Positions 25,890 through 43,075 of a DNA stretch of 64,000 nt are shown here, piece after piece. The stretch is from Mugil cephalus (Eukaryota > Chordata > Actinopteri > Mugiliformes > Mugilidae). The first letter of the stretch is position 1. The number at the start of each line of letters is the position of its first letter. The position numbers were made by a program, and so were the translations under genes. Where the stretch lies: positions 17,570,197-17,634,196 of the forward strand of contig NC_061774.1 of assembly GCF_022458985.1 (NCBI RefSeq), read 5' to 3'. A model generated the notes under the pieces. It saw only the letters and a program-made list of their open reading frames with translations. It made no database searches and was not told the origin of the DNA.

Positions 25890-28800
25890 TGATGAATGAT
25901 TTACACGCAAAAGAAACGCCTAGCCAATAACACAGCTATGCACCACCCTCCCTGTGTTCGTTTGTTAAATAAAAAATAAAAGGCAATGTTAAAAGGTAGC
26001 TCAGCTTCACATAAATTCACATATCATAGTGAATAGTGAATAGTTGCTGTCAAGTATGGCCCCATTTGCGCTGGACAAGCTTAGGTTGAAATGAGAAGCA
26101 ACACAGAGACCAAACCCCTCACCCCACCATGGCCAGCCCTGTCACTGTAATACACGGCATCGTGCCATTCTGGGCCAGCAGTGTTTGTACCAGAACCACA
26201 GAAGCATCTGAACTAACCTCTTGTCTGTGTGGGTACTTCTGTTGTCACAGCAACAACAGTAGCGTGTTTTCCTTCCATTGAGAAAACCTGATGTGACCGG
26301 GGGCCTTTCTGAAACACTGTCTCGTCAGAACCAATCAGGGGACCGATGGCTTGGTCAGAAACCACAGATCCATCCTTTAATGAGCTCTTCCCAATAAAGC
26401 CCTCTCCCACCCTCACCACCCACCCACCAGCCTGCCCTGCTCATTAAAGGGCATCTCACAACGTTCTCTTGTACTCGCTGGCATCATTCATAATCAGACA
26501 TTTGCCTCAAAACAAAAGCGCAGCACTACACCTCATGCTGTGACAAAAACCAATTTGCCAGTAAATGAGATGTTTTGTTTTGGGGGGTACAGAGGCAAAT
26601 ACATCTGAAAAAAAAAAACAACAACATAGAAATATTATGTATGTTCCCAGAAAGATGTTTGTTGTGTACTTCAACAGGGTTCTGTGGATTTTTGTAGAGA
26701 ATTATTATTAATAGCGCAAAAGTGGTATTTTCTAAACCATTTGACCTTAGATTATGTACTGTATTTTATACCATGAATAAACAGTGCAGACACGGGATGG
26801 AAGGGAGACTTAGACAGGCTTTAATGACCCACGATGGAAATTACTTTGTCACCATAGCTTCGTTGCAAATAAAAGTAAACACACATAAAATCACAAGAAA
26901 TATAAATAAACTAAGATAAAATAAAAAACTTAACTTAAATAAAATAAAAATAAGCAGTGTAATCAAAAAAAATGTACAGAATTAGCATCATGAAAATATA
27001 CAAAAGTAGATGGCAAAAATAAAATAAATAAATAATAAAACTGCATAGCAACTGCTGTGTGGATCGTGTCGTCATGGTGTTTCTTGTCAATGGCGTCTCC
27101 TTATCGGATGTAAATACAAACGGAGTGTGTCTCCCGAAGCCGGGCACAGACTACTGGGGTCCTATGAACCAGGTCTCCCAATCACCTCTCACGACACACT
27201 CCCTCGGGTCCCATCAAGCCACCAAGCCACCCCGTGAGTACAGGTGGCACCGCCGACCTGAAACTCCTTCTCCCCTCCACCACCGCCAACTCCAGCCTGG
27301 CATCCAAAGCACTTCTTCGAAAGTTTAGTGCGAATCTCAGGCCTCACTCCGGCAATTTCAGTCCTCACTCCGGGCCAGAAAAAGATAAATAAAAACAGCA
27401 CAAAAAGACAAAATCGACCAAAAACCATTTGACTGGTTCAAGGCACAGAAAAACAACAACAAGTAAGACAAAAAAAAAAAAACAACTATTAACACTCTAA
27501 GAACAACCTAAAAAGGTTATTCTTGGCGGAGCTACTGGCTACATGCAGCCACTCTTTCAGGCACATTTTCATTAAAAAATAAAATAAATAAATAAATAAA
27601 AATAGGGTGCAGGTACAGTTTTGTGCGTAATTTGTTGTTTTGTTTTATTTATTGTTATTTGTGAAGAACTTGGGACCTTTCAAGCACACACAACTGATGT
27701 AGCATTCATTTTCTGGATACCATGTCATGTGATCCTTGACACTAAATTACCAAAAACAAGACAAACCTACTGAAGAAATTAATGCAATTATTCTTTATGT
27801 GAAATCTACTTAAGAAATTAAAAAGTTTAAAATTACACACTGACTAAAACTGAGAAATGGCAGTCATGTCTCTTTTGTGCCATGGATTAGTGCTGTAGAG
27901 TGTAGAGCAATGCTAGCAGCTTTATGAGTTTTGTGCCATGGTCACATAAGAAGTTATGTTACAGAACAGCCAGGCGTGGTTGGCAACATTGTCAATAACT
28001 CGCTGTTGATGTATTGCTGGGGGGCTTGGTTACATGATTGTGTGGCCCTCCCATTATAAACCAGCTCATGAAATGAACACTTTGATTGACGCCTCACCTC
28101 TCATTGGAAGACTGACAAGATCAACTTTGATTTGTAGCGTGTCAAGACTTTGGAGTTTGACTTTGGAGTTTCATGCCTCTAGTTTCCATTCTACATTACT
28201 TATGGCCATCACTTATGGGATTGCACTTATAAAACTTAAATATTGTCCATTTGACAATTGTGTTAAACATTAGAAAAAGAATCAAAATGGGACATTTGAG
28301 TGTCTATGACAGAAATCACTCATTTCTAGATTATCAAAGCCAAACTGACTTAATGTAAGAGTGACAAAACAAGCAAATGACATATTGATGACATATTATA
28401 TTTCCATTATTGCCTCTAACAAACTTATCCAGACTGACTTTGTTTTATGACTTCTATTGCTACCACACCTGCTCCAGCAATAGAAATATATAAAACAAGG
28501 GTCAGGGTAATAAAACCGTTTCTAAGCTCTCTGAGTTCCAGTAAACACCACCGTACATCATAAAAAGATAAATAAAAATTAATTAGACAGATTGCATGAT
28601 CACAGGCTAAGGATCACACGGGGTTGTGTTCCCTCACAAAAAAAGTTTATGAGACACACGTGTCATAGTTAATAAGACACTGCTGTTTAAAAATAATCTC
28701 ATTTCTATTTATGTTACTTAGCATGAACAACAAAATGTGATCGACTGGGAGTCAAACTTCTCACTAGAATAGGTCTTTGTCTAAGGTTTCTTCCATGCAG

Positions 28801-29200
28801 CTCAATGCTATATGTAACTTGCAACATAAAACAATAAAACAATAATAATTAGTGATTTATGGTGAGTCAACAAAAAGAGAACCTTGGTTTAATCACTAAC
28901 CTCTGTTGGTTAAGTCAATAAAGGTGGTATAGCGCTTTATACAAGTATAATTATGAAATTATGATTGTATCTCCGACTGCTGTGATGTCTTTTCCTAGTT
29001 TCGTTAAAAAATACTTTCATACAAACGATCAGTTTTGGTAGTCGAAACTTGATCTTTACAGTCAGACGGGACTCTCGTTTTTTCTGTTCATTACGGTAAA
29101 AATGGCCGCACGGCGTGTGCTCACCGCTCATGAAATACGCAGAAATGGGGGTGTAACAGGGAACTGCAGAAACCCAAAACAACCGCGGGGCCGGATCGCC
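25890..29200. other. Gene-poor region between the 5' ends of cdhr2 and rnf44
   Basis: No exon that I can support. The two genes are divergent, so their promoters lie at the edges. Between 26800 and 27540 there is repeat-like sequence: A-rich runs and a TTTAATGACCCAC motif shared with 46738. The rest is A/T-rich unique-looking DNA with short open frames typical of noise. Confidence 0.45.
26815..27030. repeat. Interspersed-repeat fragment (shared motif with about 46735)
   Basis: CTTTAATGACCCACGATGG at 26819, then AAATTACTTTGTCACCATAGCTTC, parallels CTTTAATGACCCACAAGG with AAATAAATTCGTCATAGTAGCTTA at 46738. This kind of sequence is frequent in teleost interspersed repeats. Class uncertain. Confidence 0.4.
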
Positions 29201-31267
29201 GCTTCCAAAACGGAAAAAGTGGCTTTAGCGGAAGTAATCTCGACTGTTGCGAAGCCCTAAGCCGGCACAGTCTCTGGGAAGAGTGTATCGATAATGTGAG
29301 ACTCTAATGTTTTGCACCTTTTTCACAGCAGTGGTGAAATCCACGGAATGTTCCACACGGCAACAGCTGACCATAGGATGCCGCACTTAGCCTAGCGAGA
29401 TGTGAACATTACAGGGACAATATCAGTGATCAGATGGTTGCATACTAACAATCAGGTAACTACACTCCTCGTCTCGTTGCTGCTTTGTCTTGGTTGCATT
29501 TCGGAAGGTTTGCGGTGCGTTTTCGATGAGATGGCTAGACGGCTTAGGAAGGCTGTCATCCTGCTCAACCTCCAGCCCCTCCTTGTTTTGCTGCTACCGA
29601 GTGCGATGTTGTAATGTTTACATTTAGTCTGTGTTGCATACGGCTGCTCCTGTTCTTAGCCTGCTTTCCATCATGTGCGCGCTTTGGATGCGTTCAAAAG
29701 ACCCGATATGCTCCACTACTTTGCAGTGAACCCTCCAAAACACACGGAATTAATTATTAACTCTTCCTGGACAAACTGGGCCTGTTAGGTAGCCTAATAA
29801 TAAGGCCTAATAGTAAGTGCAGCACTAAACTAACATATTTTTCAGCTGCATGCAATGACCTACAAACTATAAGAGCACAATTTATCCAAGTAGCCGATGA
29901 AGGGGGATTCTGACCTGATCATGCAAGTGCAATATTACATAACCAACTGGGTAGTCTACAGTAGGACACTGTGGCCTCCAGTGGGAGTCAAAACCGACCG
30001 TGAGCAACAGTAGAGTTACAGACCTCAAACAGTGTGTTCTGCAAAATAAAACGGCTCTGTGTTTGTTTTTACTGGGGTGTATCTAATTAATTGAAAATGC
30101 AATTTTGTTTGACACTGAACCTTATTTTCTGTTTATTGAAGGGAGAGAGCTTGGCAAAAGAGATGCATTAGATTAGTGAGATGGTAAAGTGTCAAACCAG
30201 GATCCTCGTGTGTAAAAGGTTTAACGTTACTGTTAATGGAATAAGGAAAATTAAGAAGAATTATGAACAAAAATGCACTTAAAGTACCAAAAGTACACAT
30301 ACCCACCATGCAGAATAGACAACCAGGGCTAGTGAATGTTACTAGATTATTAGTAGTACTAGTTCATGAAAGTAGTACTTTAATTAAGACATGCTGAAGT
30401 GCAGCTGGAAAGAACTATATAATCATGGTCCAGTTGGTTAAACGGAGGCTTTGTAGAGTGTTATGGCCTGAGGGACAAACGACCTCCTCAACCTGTCTGT
30501 GGAGCAGGACAGAGTCGTGTAGAGGCTTCATGATGGACTGGATTTTGTTCAAGGCCCTTGCCTCTGCCACTGATATCAGGGACTCCAGCTCTGACCTTAC
30601 CACAGAACCTGCCTTGTTCTGTATCACTTTGCCCAGGTGCGAAGTTCCCTTCTTCTTAGTGCTTAGTTCTGTTTTTGTTTTTGTTGTTGTTGTTTGGATG
30701 GCTCTGCAGCCTCTCGGGGAGTTTGTTGTCTATAAGCTATCACCAACACCAGCAACTGCTTGTTTTGATATATTGTAACCAGGGCTGTCTGGCTGTCTGC
30801 TGTCTGTGTTTGCTGCACGCTGATTGGCCGCTCGGGGGGAGTGGGCGTGGCTTCACCATAACAATGCATTTCAAGGAACACACACGCGCCAAGGAATGTT
30901 GTCTGTCGTTCGGTAGCTAACGTTATCTTAATCACTTAGAGTTTAACGGTATTTACCGCCGAGGTCACCGCTGCCGTTAACGGACAGACCTTTTTTTTTG
31001 CTTGTTTCTGAAGAAAACGGATTTCCCATGCAGCAGCTGAAGAGCCCGTGTTAGCTGGCTAACGTTAGCAGGCTAATACCTTGGTCTGTCGCGGGACATT
31101 GTCAAAAATCATCGACTGATCCGTTAGCCTCCGTCCGTCTTCTGTCGGGACACGGTTGTCGGTTAGAGGCGGTTACGTTCAACGATAACTTGATGGGACA
31201 AGACATTTCGGAGACTGGGACACCTGCCATCACCCTTCACCAGCGAGCAAGCACACTAGCTAATAAA
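29100..31267 (+). promoter_or_regulatory. rnf44: Putative rnf44 promoter and alternative 5' leader exons
   Basis: Two plausible non-coding first exons end in strong donors: ...CTAACAATCAG then GTAACT (donor 29456) and ...GCTAATAAA then GTAAGATG (donor 31268). The stretches before them (29100-29280 and 30900-31250) are locally CpG-richer than their surroundings. A leader exon beginning at 32779 then carries the ATG. Which start is used needs transcript data. Confidence 0.35.
30425..30660. repeat. Interspersed-repeat fragment (retroelement 3'-like)
   Basis: The stretch around 30460-30620 (ACAAACGACCTCCTCAACC, CTGTGGAGCAGGACAGAG) resembles a widespread teleost interspersed repeat. It gives open frames on both strands but no protein family match. 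Recognised from memory only. Confidence 0.45.
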
Positions 31268-32864
31268 GTAAGATGTGGGCTGTGTTGTTGCTCAACTCAT
31301 AGCTAAACATGTCCATGCAGATGCTCTGAATACGCTGCAACACGTTATGTGGTTAGATGTGCAATAGTAAGTGAGCATATCCCACCCGATCAGTATCCCA
31401 CCCTGGCTATCAGTGTAGCTGACTAGTAGCAGTTTTAAGTCCCGCTATGTTGGACAAAGCGTTAGCCTAGCTCGGCTAAAGTTAGCTTCTCTCCTTCAAC
31501 AGGGGGCAACGGACGTGTCCTTACTATAAGAAACCAGCGGCTGCTATAATGATAATATTTCTAATTTCCACAGTGGTTCTACATAATACTTGTAAGAAAG
31601 GGTGCAATGGTGCGATGGCCTCCTAAACTGTATGGCAGCGAGCCGTCCCGCTTACCTACCACATCTTTTGTTGTTGCTTTGTCTTATGAGCACATGGCTT
31701 TCCATGTTTTTGTTCAGGAAGGCTACAGCGACCCCTGTTTATGATCTACCGCGTCAATTACCATGTCACCTCACGGTGTTTCATCACTAGTCTTAATCTC
31801 AGCAGATTTAACTGGTAAATCTCGATAATGCCATAACATTAAAAACACGATGTGTATGATATGTTTGGACCTTTTAATAATTAATTAGAAATTACATGAA
31901 TAATACATGTCGTTTGCGTAATGGCATAATCGCCTGAGTAATTTTTTGACTTACTGTTACAATATCAATAAAAATACCAATGTGCTTGAGCGTGATTTTG
32001 CTTGTTTGTTTGTTTGTTGTTGTTTTTTTCAATTATGCTGTTAGGCTAACGTTATGATAAAATACCAAATCTTGTTCCAGTTAGGCACCTGTATCATGTG
32101 CGGAAAGTAGGGCTTGGATTTTACTGGCAGTTTAGTTTTGGGGTCTTTGAATAAACATTTACAATATTTAGTGGAACTTTCAGTGGCTATTCACAAGAGA
32201 AACTACTGGAAAGGGCATTTTTTTTGAGCACTTTTGGTGTCAGTTATCTAGAAACTGGGTTGAGCTGTATTTTAGTCTATGTTGACAGTGTTGGCATCAG
32301 TCAGAAGGGCAGTGACGTAATCTAGGCCATTTCCAATGATAGATACAACTCAATGAGTATGGTCAGTGATCTAGTCAGTGAAACGGTGCAATATATGAAT
32401 CCACAATAAAAAGGTATAAATTAATCATTTTAGGGGTCGTACAGCTCAGCTAAGGGAGATTTAACCAGGAGAGTGCAGTTGTTGTGACCAAAGTGATTAG
32501 GATGAAAGCCTTACTATTTTTACTATTTATGTTTTATTTGCATGTAATTGTATAATTACATGCATGAACCATTGCACTGAAATTTAACTTTTACGGAAGT
32601 CTAAATGACAAAGACTGTCTTAGTCTACAGTCTAATAATTCTGCAGCACGAGTCTTGGGTCTGTGACTGACGCTATACACTTTTTACCTAATATTGAGTG
32701 TATTCCTGAATATGTGTGTATAAACAATATACACTAAGGAGCAGGTTTGCTAACCTGGCAATTGATGTGTTTTTACAGGGTTAAGACAATCAGAGGCAAC
32801 ATACAAGTGCCTCCACTGTACGGTTTCCTTTCCCAGAGTGTGACTCGTCTGCACGACGTCACCA

Positions 32865-37288
<4,424 letters not shown>

Positions 37289-38174
37289 GAACTGTTTCCG
37301 AGTTCTGAACTGGAAAGCTGTACACACCAGAGTCTGTCCCAAAGCTGGGGACACCTGCCACCTAACCTGCGTCCTCCAGTAAATATAGCTTACCAACCCA
37401 CTACTCCTGCCCTTTCCTAAATAATAAGCAATCCAGGATTGTTTTCCGGAGCCTGTTGTACCTCTGCTGTGCTTCATTGTCCGAATCTCATGAAAACCCA
37501 CTGCCTATTGCAGCCTATAGCCAGAGTTCTGGGATCGCCAGCCAGTCCTTTCTCTGCCCCCTTGTTGCAGATTCCAAAGATCTTTTCCCTACAATGCATT
37601 ATTTGCTGCTTTTGTTTACAGGGTTTCGTTTTTATTTAGTGGATTTGGTTGCGGTGTTTATGGAAAAAGCGAGAGTCCTGCATGGGGAGAGATGTGTTGG
37701 GAGCCTGGAGGATGATAGGCTGGACACCTTGTGCAATTAGCAGAAAAATAATAGGAGTACTTCAACATGGGTATCTGTGTTTGGAGGCGACGCCTAACCA
37801 TCATAGATGCATGTTCGTGTAGGTGTTGGGCTAAGCGACTTGTTAATAATGTATGTTCTGCAATAATGTATCGATCCTTTTTAACAGTTTTACCCCTTAG
37901 TTTGTTTTAGACTTTGCCAATGCTATTGTGAAAGTGCAACTTGCTGTGGTTAAATGCAGATTCTGTTAAGCCTGAGTTTATGGACTGTAAGTGACGGGAC
38001 ATGCAACTGTGGGGAGTCCTCCACCCCAGATAATCCACTCTGGAACACAGATCTGTACAAAAGCGGTCACGGATTAATGGACTGCGTCTTTTTTGAGGTC
38101 ACCTGGCATAACTGCACAAGTGCTACACCCACCCTCCACGTCAGCATTGTTCCTCTGGCAAGTGTGCGCGCGCG

Positions 38175-38220
<46 letters not shown>

Positions 38221-41200
38221 TCCTGTTCACAGAGCCAATGCATTGTGTAACCACTGGATACAGGGCAGCATGCTAGGATTTGCATGAACTGTTGAGTCAG
38301 ACTAGCAATATTTTAATCAAGCATTGCCACCAAAATTTATCCAATTTTAAGAAAAAAGAAGAGACAAAGAAGCATACTAAAAGAACTGCTTGCTTATTGT
38401 GAAAGCGCCATGAGGGAAGACTAGCATGTGGTTACACCCCGGCCGCGTCCGCGTGCGGGAGTCCTCGTCCGAAGGCTGTGCTGATGCCGTAGAGCTCTGG
38501 AGGCCTGCGCAGAAAGCAATATTGTGCAGTGAGCAGCGAGTTTTAAATGAACTTTTTCTTCCCCTTTTTGGAAGACTGGGCTTTTTATTTCTTTGTTTGT
38601 GAGCCAAATCCAATATACAGATATAGCCTACTGTGGAAGATTTCAGATCTGCCTTTTTATGACCTTGACAAGCACAAACCTATTACTAACCCTGAAAAAA
38701 AATACTTTGTCATTTCCACTTGTTTTAAAAGTATGCCGTTTAAAAAAGCAAAAAAAAAAAAGAAAAAGAAAAAAAAAGGTTTATTTGTTGGTTTTATCTT
38801 CTAGAGAAATCCATTGAAGGAAACCGTTGGAGCACTAACAATGTTTGTGTAAGGTATGTGTTATAATCTGGTAACTTGGTCAGGTCATTGTCTTAGGCCA
38901 TGGTAACGGTGTCGTAAAAGAGCAACTGTATGTTTAGCTTCAGTGTGAATGCTTTTAGAGAAAAAAAACGAGAAAAAAAAACAAACGTTTGAAGACAGAA
39001 GAATGTTAAAAACTCTTGTAGAAGTCACTGGTGACGCTCCACGTTACACCCGCTGTCAGATCAGAACAGGCTTCAAATAACCCAGAGCTGGAGTGTTCAG
39101 TAGTGTAGAAACACTGTTAGACTTCTAATTCCCTGCTTGTGTTAACACTATTAAAAAAAATAAATAAAAAAATAAAACAAGATATATTTGGGGTGGGAGG
39201 GAAAAGAGCGACAAATTAACTTTTGGATTCACTCTTGTCTCTTAACTGCCCCATTAAGCACTAACAGGCATTTGTAACCTTTGCTTTTATGTGTAAAGGG
39301 ATCTTGCCTTTTTCTTTTGTTTCTTAAGTGAATGTGAGTCTTTGACTTGTGCCACCTTCAAGAGAGAAAGAGAGAAAAAAAAGAAGCCATTTAATGAGTT
39401 AAACCCACAGCTTTGAGAATTAACCTATGTGTACATATCTATTCGCTGGCATATATTGTAAGTTTAAAAAAAAAATCACTCAGGGCCTCTCGGTATATAA
39501 AAATAAAGGAGAACAGTCCATTTCAAATGGAACGGATGCCATGAAAAGGGTATATCTGAATTTAAGTTTGGTCGTTTTCCTCAGACCATAAATAATTTAA
39601 TGTACTCAATTATAATATTCTGTTTTGTCTGAAATAGTAGATAATACATCATTTAAAAACAGGCATGCGAGAAACAAACAAAAAAAAAAGAGATCAGTAA
39701 ATATGTTAATAATATTCACTGAAAAGAGGCAATGTACACTGCAACTCATTACAAGTGTATTATTACAACCTGTTTGACTTTTGTTCTTGTCCTCGGACCA
39801 CATGTTCAGACATAGCGGCTGTGATCCCACCTCTGAATGTGCCGCAGTGCACACTATTCTACCTAATTCACTCCCAAACCTACTTCAGAGGTGTTTGCAT
39901 GACTTAAAAAAATAAATAAATAAAAAATTTAGAAAAAAAAAAAAAAAAGGTTAAAACAAGTGTGTTATAGTGGAGGACATCTCAAAATGCGGTGGGGACC
40001 TATTTAACGGTGCACAATATGCATGCTTGTCGACCAGATCCCAACTGATTTTTAGCTCTAGTTGGCTTTGGGTTCTGGGGGTTTGGATCTTAACGCTCAG
40101 CTGATAACTGCCATGCATTGTACTGCACACATTTGTAATAGAACTGAATGACTACAAGATTTTATTGCGCTACCTTCATTTTATAAAAAAAAAAGAGGAA
40201 AAAAAAAAAAGAAGCTGGTCTTGAATCCAGAAATTCTTACATACATTGTGTTACTGTTATTGCCCTAACGACTGAAAATTACATGCTCTGAAACTACTGT
40301 AGTTTATCAAAAAGCCATAGTGAAAAGGTGCTAGATGTTCTGCTTTTAGGTATGAAAACTCACTTGCGTGAATGCAATAGTTTGTCATGGATCCCATGTA
40401 TTCTTAAAGCATGTTATACCAATACCCCTGAACAATGTCAGTGAAAACCAATATAGTTTAAGGGATTCAAAAAAAAAGAGAAAAAAAAAGAAGAAGAGGC
40501 ATAAAGTGTTGTCATACTTATTTCAGTGTAGTACTGTACCTGCCTATCAGGCTCTTGCTCTCAGTGTATCAATATCTCTAAAAATGTATTGTTCACATAT
40601 AGATACCTTAATTCATGTTAATGTTAGCACTGTTCTTTTAAATATTTAATTGACAATATCCAGCTACCCTACGAAATAAAAAGAAGCTCCCATTAAGGCC
40701 TAGGTAATTTTTAACGACAACTGAGAAATAGAGTCTTGTAGTCTTTCCGTTAAGAGTTATTGAATAATCTCACAGCTTGTGTGGTGCAAAAATGTGTTCC
40801 AATAAGCAGCTAAAATTTCTTTAGGATTTGTGATTGATTGCTCCGTAGACGCCATTTATTATTGTTTACCAATGATTTCTGTTTTGTTTTTTCTTTTGCT
40901 GTGGTGGGATAGTGGTTTACTGTTCTTACTCTCCTTGGCCTCCAGGGGTCCTTGCCTGAACACCAGACTACCCACCCACCCACCAACAGAGCCAGGGGCA
41001 TGTGTTCTGTGTTAGGCAGATGTTTTGCTTTGGTACTTGCACATTTACAGTTACCTCATTTTTTCCATGTTTGTATTGGGGAGGGCGGGGCGGGAGAAAA
41101 ACGACTAATATATATTATATATAGGAAATGGTTCTTATTAATGTTATAATTTTTCATTCCATTGGAATCATATTGTTTGTAGCATTTAACATAACTAGTT

Positions 41201-41365
41201 AGTGTATTATATATACATCTGTATACTGTTTGAAATTTTTAAGATTTGTACTTTTTTTAAATGAAAGTTGCTAGTTATGCTTTACCAAGTAGTGCAATCA
41301 TATTTTTTTTTTCTTAATTGTTGTGGCTGATTTGAGAGGGTTGTTCACTAATAAATGTATGATGT
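37289..41365 (+). other. rnf44: Long rnf44 3' untranslated region
   Basis: About 4 kb of non-coding, A/T-rich sequence follows the stop, with many A runs and several AATAAA-like signals. The last good one is at 41350-41355. It contains a (CG)/(TG) repeat at 38168-38217. Intermediate poly(A) sites (for example near 39500) could give shorter transcripts. Confidence 0.5.
38168..38217. repeat. (GC)n-(TG)n alternating purine-pyrimidine tract
   Basis: A short GCGCGC run passes directly into about twenty TG units. Long alternating purine-pyrimidine DNA of this kind can adopt the Z form. Confidence 0.95.
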
Positions 41366-42308
41366 ATACCAATATCACACAGGTCTCATGTGACAGGTTA
41401 TTGAAAAGTTAAAATTAATTATGACGATGAAACTGCCCAAAATATCCCACTCATCTAAATTAATCACTGTGGAAAAAACATCTTGTTCTGAACACCTATA
41501 TATGTGTATGTATATATATATTTATATTTATTGAATTTAATCTCTGAATTAAGTCTGATGAATAATAGATGCAAATATTGGAACTGACTTTATTTGAAGA
41601 TTACATTTATATCTCGGATACTTAAATTTAATCAAATCAACATTTTCATAAAACAGTCAAGAATTCTCCCGATTGAATTCAGGACCTTAATCTCAATTTT
41701 AATTTCTGATTCTGATTTGAATCCTATAATTCTGAGCTTCAAGTCAAAATTCAGACTTTTTCCAGTAGACTGATCACGTTTAATCTTACAACTCTGAATC
41801 TAATTCTTCCTTTAATCTTTCTATTTAATTTCGCTTTGGAATTCTGTCAGAATTATAAATTTATAAAAAAAAAAAAACAAAAAAAGGAAAGAAAAAAAAA
41901 GATTTCAAAAATCCATTTTAAAAACGCCACATGCAAGCATCATACATTTTCAATAAACCCGCATTTTTTTAAAATGTTTTTAATTTATAGTTGGAAAATT
42001 ACATCTTTACATGAGCCCATTTAGATGTTACAGGCAAAACAGGCATCTATGAGTAACCACAGGCACACTATGGGCAGACTCGTACTATGCTAGATAAAGC
42101 CACATGTAAAAGCTGTGGCCTCCGTTAAATATTTGATTTTTTTAAACTTCATGAGCTTGAGGCAGTCTGCTTTACATAGTAGCCAACCTGTGTTTGGTCA
42201 TTTCATGACACACGAGTCAAAAACAAACAAACAAACAAAAAAAAAAAATAAGGTCAACTTGGGGACTTTAAATATCTAACTTATGTACAGGTCATGGCTC
42301 ATTTAAAA

Positions 42309-42891
42309 CAGGGTTCCCATGTGTCTTTAATGTCCAAATCCACCAACCTGCTCCATCAAGTAGAACGTGCGCTCTCCACATACACACACACACACACCAC
42401 ATGGATAAACAGTCGCACAAGTACCAAACCCAGCTTAGACCAGTTTTGTTGTGTTCGTCAATTACTGTGGAGGACGCACGTGTAAACTCAAGGCAAAGAG
42501 GATGTTGAATTAGGACAAATGGATGAAGTCTTTGACAGAGACAAAAAAAAAATAAAATAAAAACAGACAAGGCATTGACACCGTCACAGACACGTCAGTG
42601 CTGTATCCTGTGTTTCTGCAGGTGTTAACACAACCCGTCTTCCTCAGCTGCCCAAACATGGAACTACTTTGAGAAATAGTTCTGGTTTTGCACAAAGCTA
42701 CGCTAGTGTTTCAGTACATGAGTAGATGATTAAACAGTTACTGGTGAGGAAGAATAAGAATTAACTGGAAGCTAGTACAGACGATGCAAAACAAAGTTTG
42801 TCAGCACAGATATAAAGATGAGTTCAAGAAAGGACTTCAAGAAATATTTATTTGATAAAATTCAAGACTTTCCAGGCTATTGGGAACCCTG
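42309..42891. mobile_element. hAT-like non-autonomous element (candidate) in faf2 3' flank
   Basis: CAGGGTTCCCA at 42309-42319 recurs inverted as TGGGAACCCTG at 42881-42891, a perfect 11-base inverted pair bounding 583 bases. Fish hAT-type miniature elements commonly begin CAGGGTTCCCA. No transposase is encoded inside. The flanking eight bases (ATTTAAAA and TAAACACA) do not form a clean target duplication, so the call is provisional. Confidence 0.5.
42847..42852 (-). terminator. faf2: Candidate faf2 poly(A) signal
   Basis: AATAAA on the minus strand (TTTATT on plus), about 225 bases after the faf2 stop. It lies inside the hAT-like element. Confidence 0.45.
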
Positions 42892-43075
42892 TAAACACAA
42901 CCAAACAAGAACTGAATGCAGGGTGGTTTCATTTTTTTTCCAGGTTAGGATTTCATCTCAATGATCCCTTATGCATAATGGCCATTTAACAAAATAAGAA
43001 AAAGGGAAAAAAAAAAAAAGTGTGGGTGGGCGTTGGAGGAAAGTGTGTTTCCATGTAGAAGAGGTATGTCATCTA

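Noticed and set aside
28937..29182. 81-codon minus-strand frame near the rnf44 leader
   Set aside because: No family features; overlaps the probable rnf44 promoter.
30675..30935. Leu/Cys-rich open frames on both strands
   Set aside because: Overlap near the rnf44 5' region; no family match, low complexity (GTTGTT runs).
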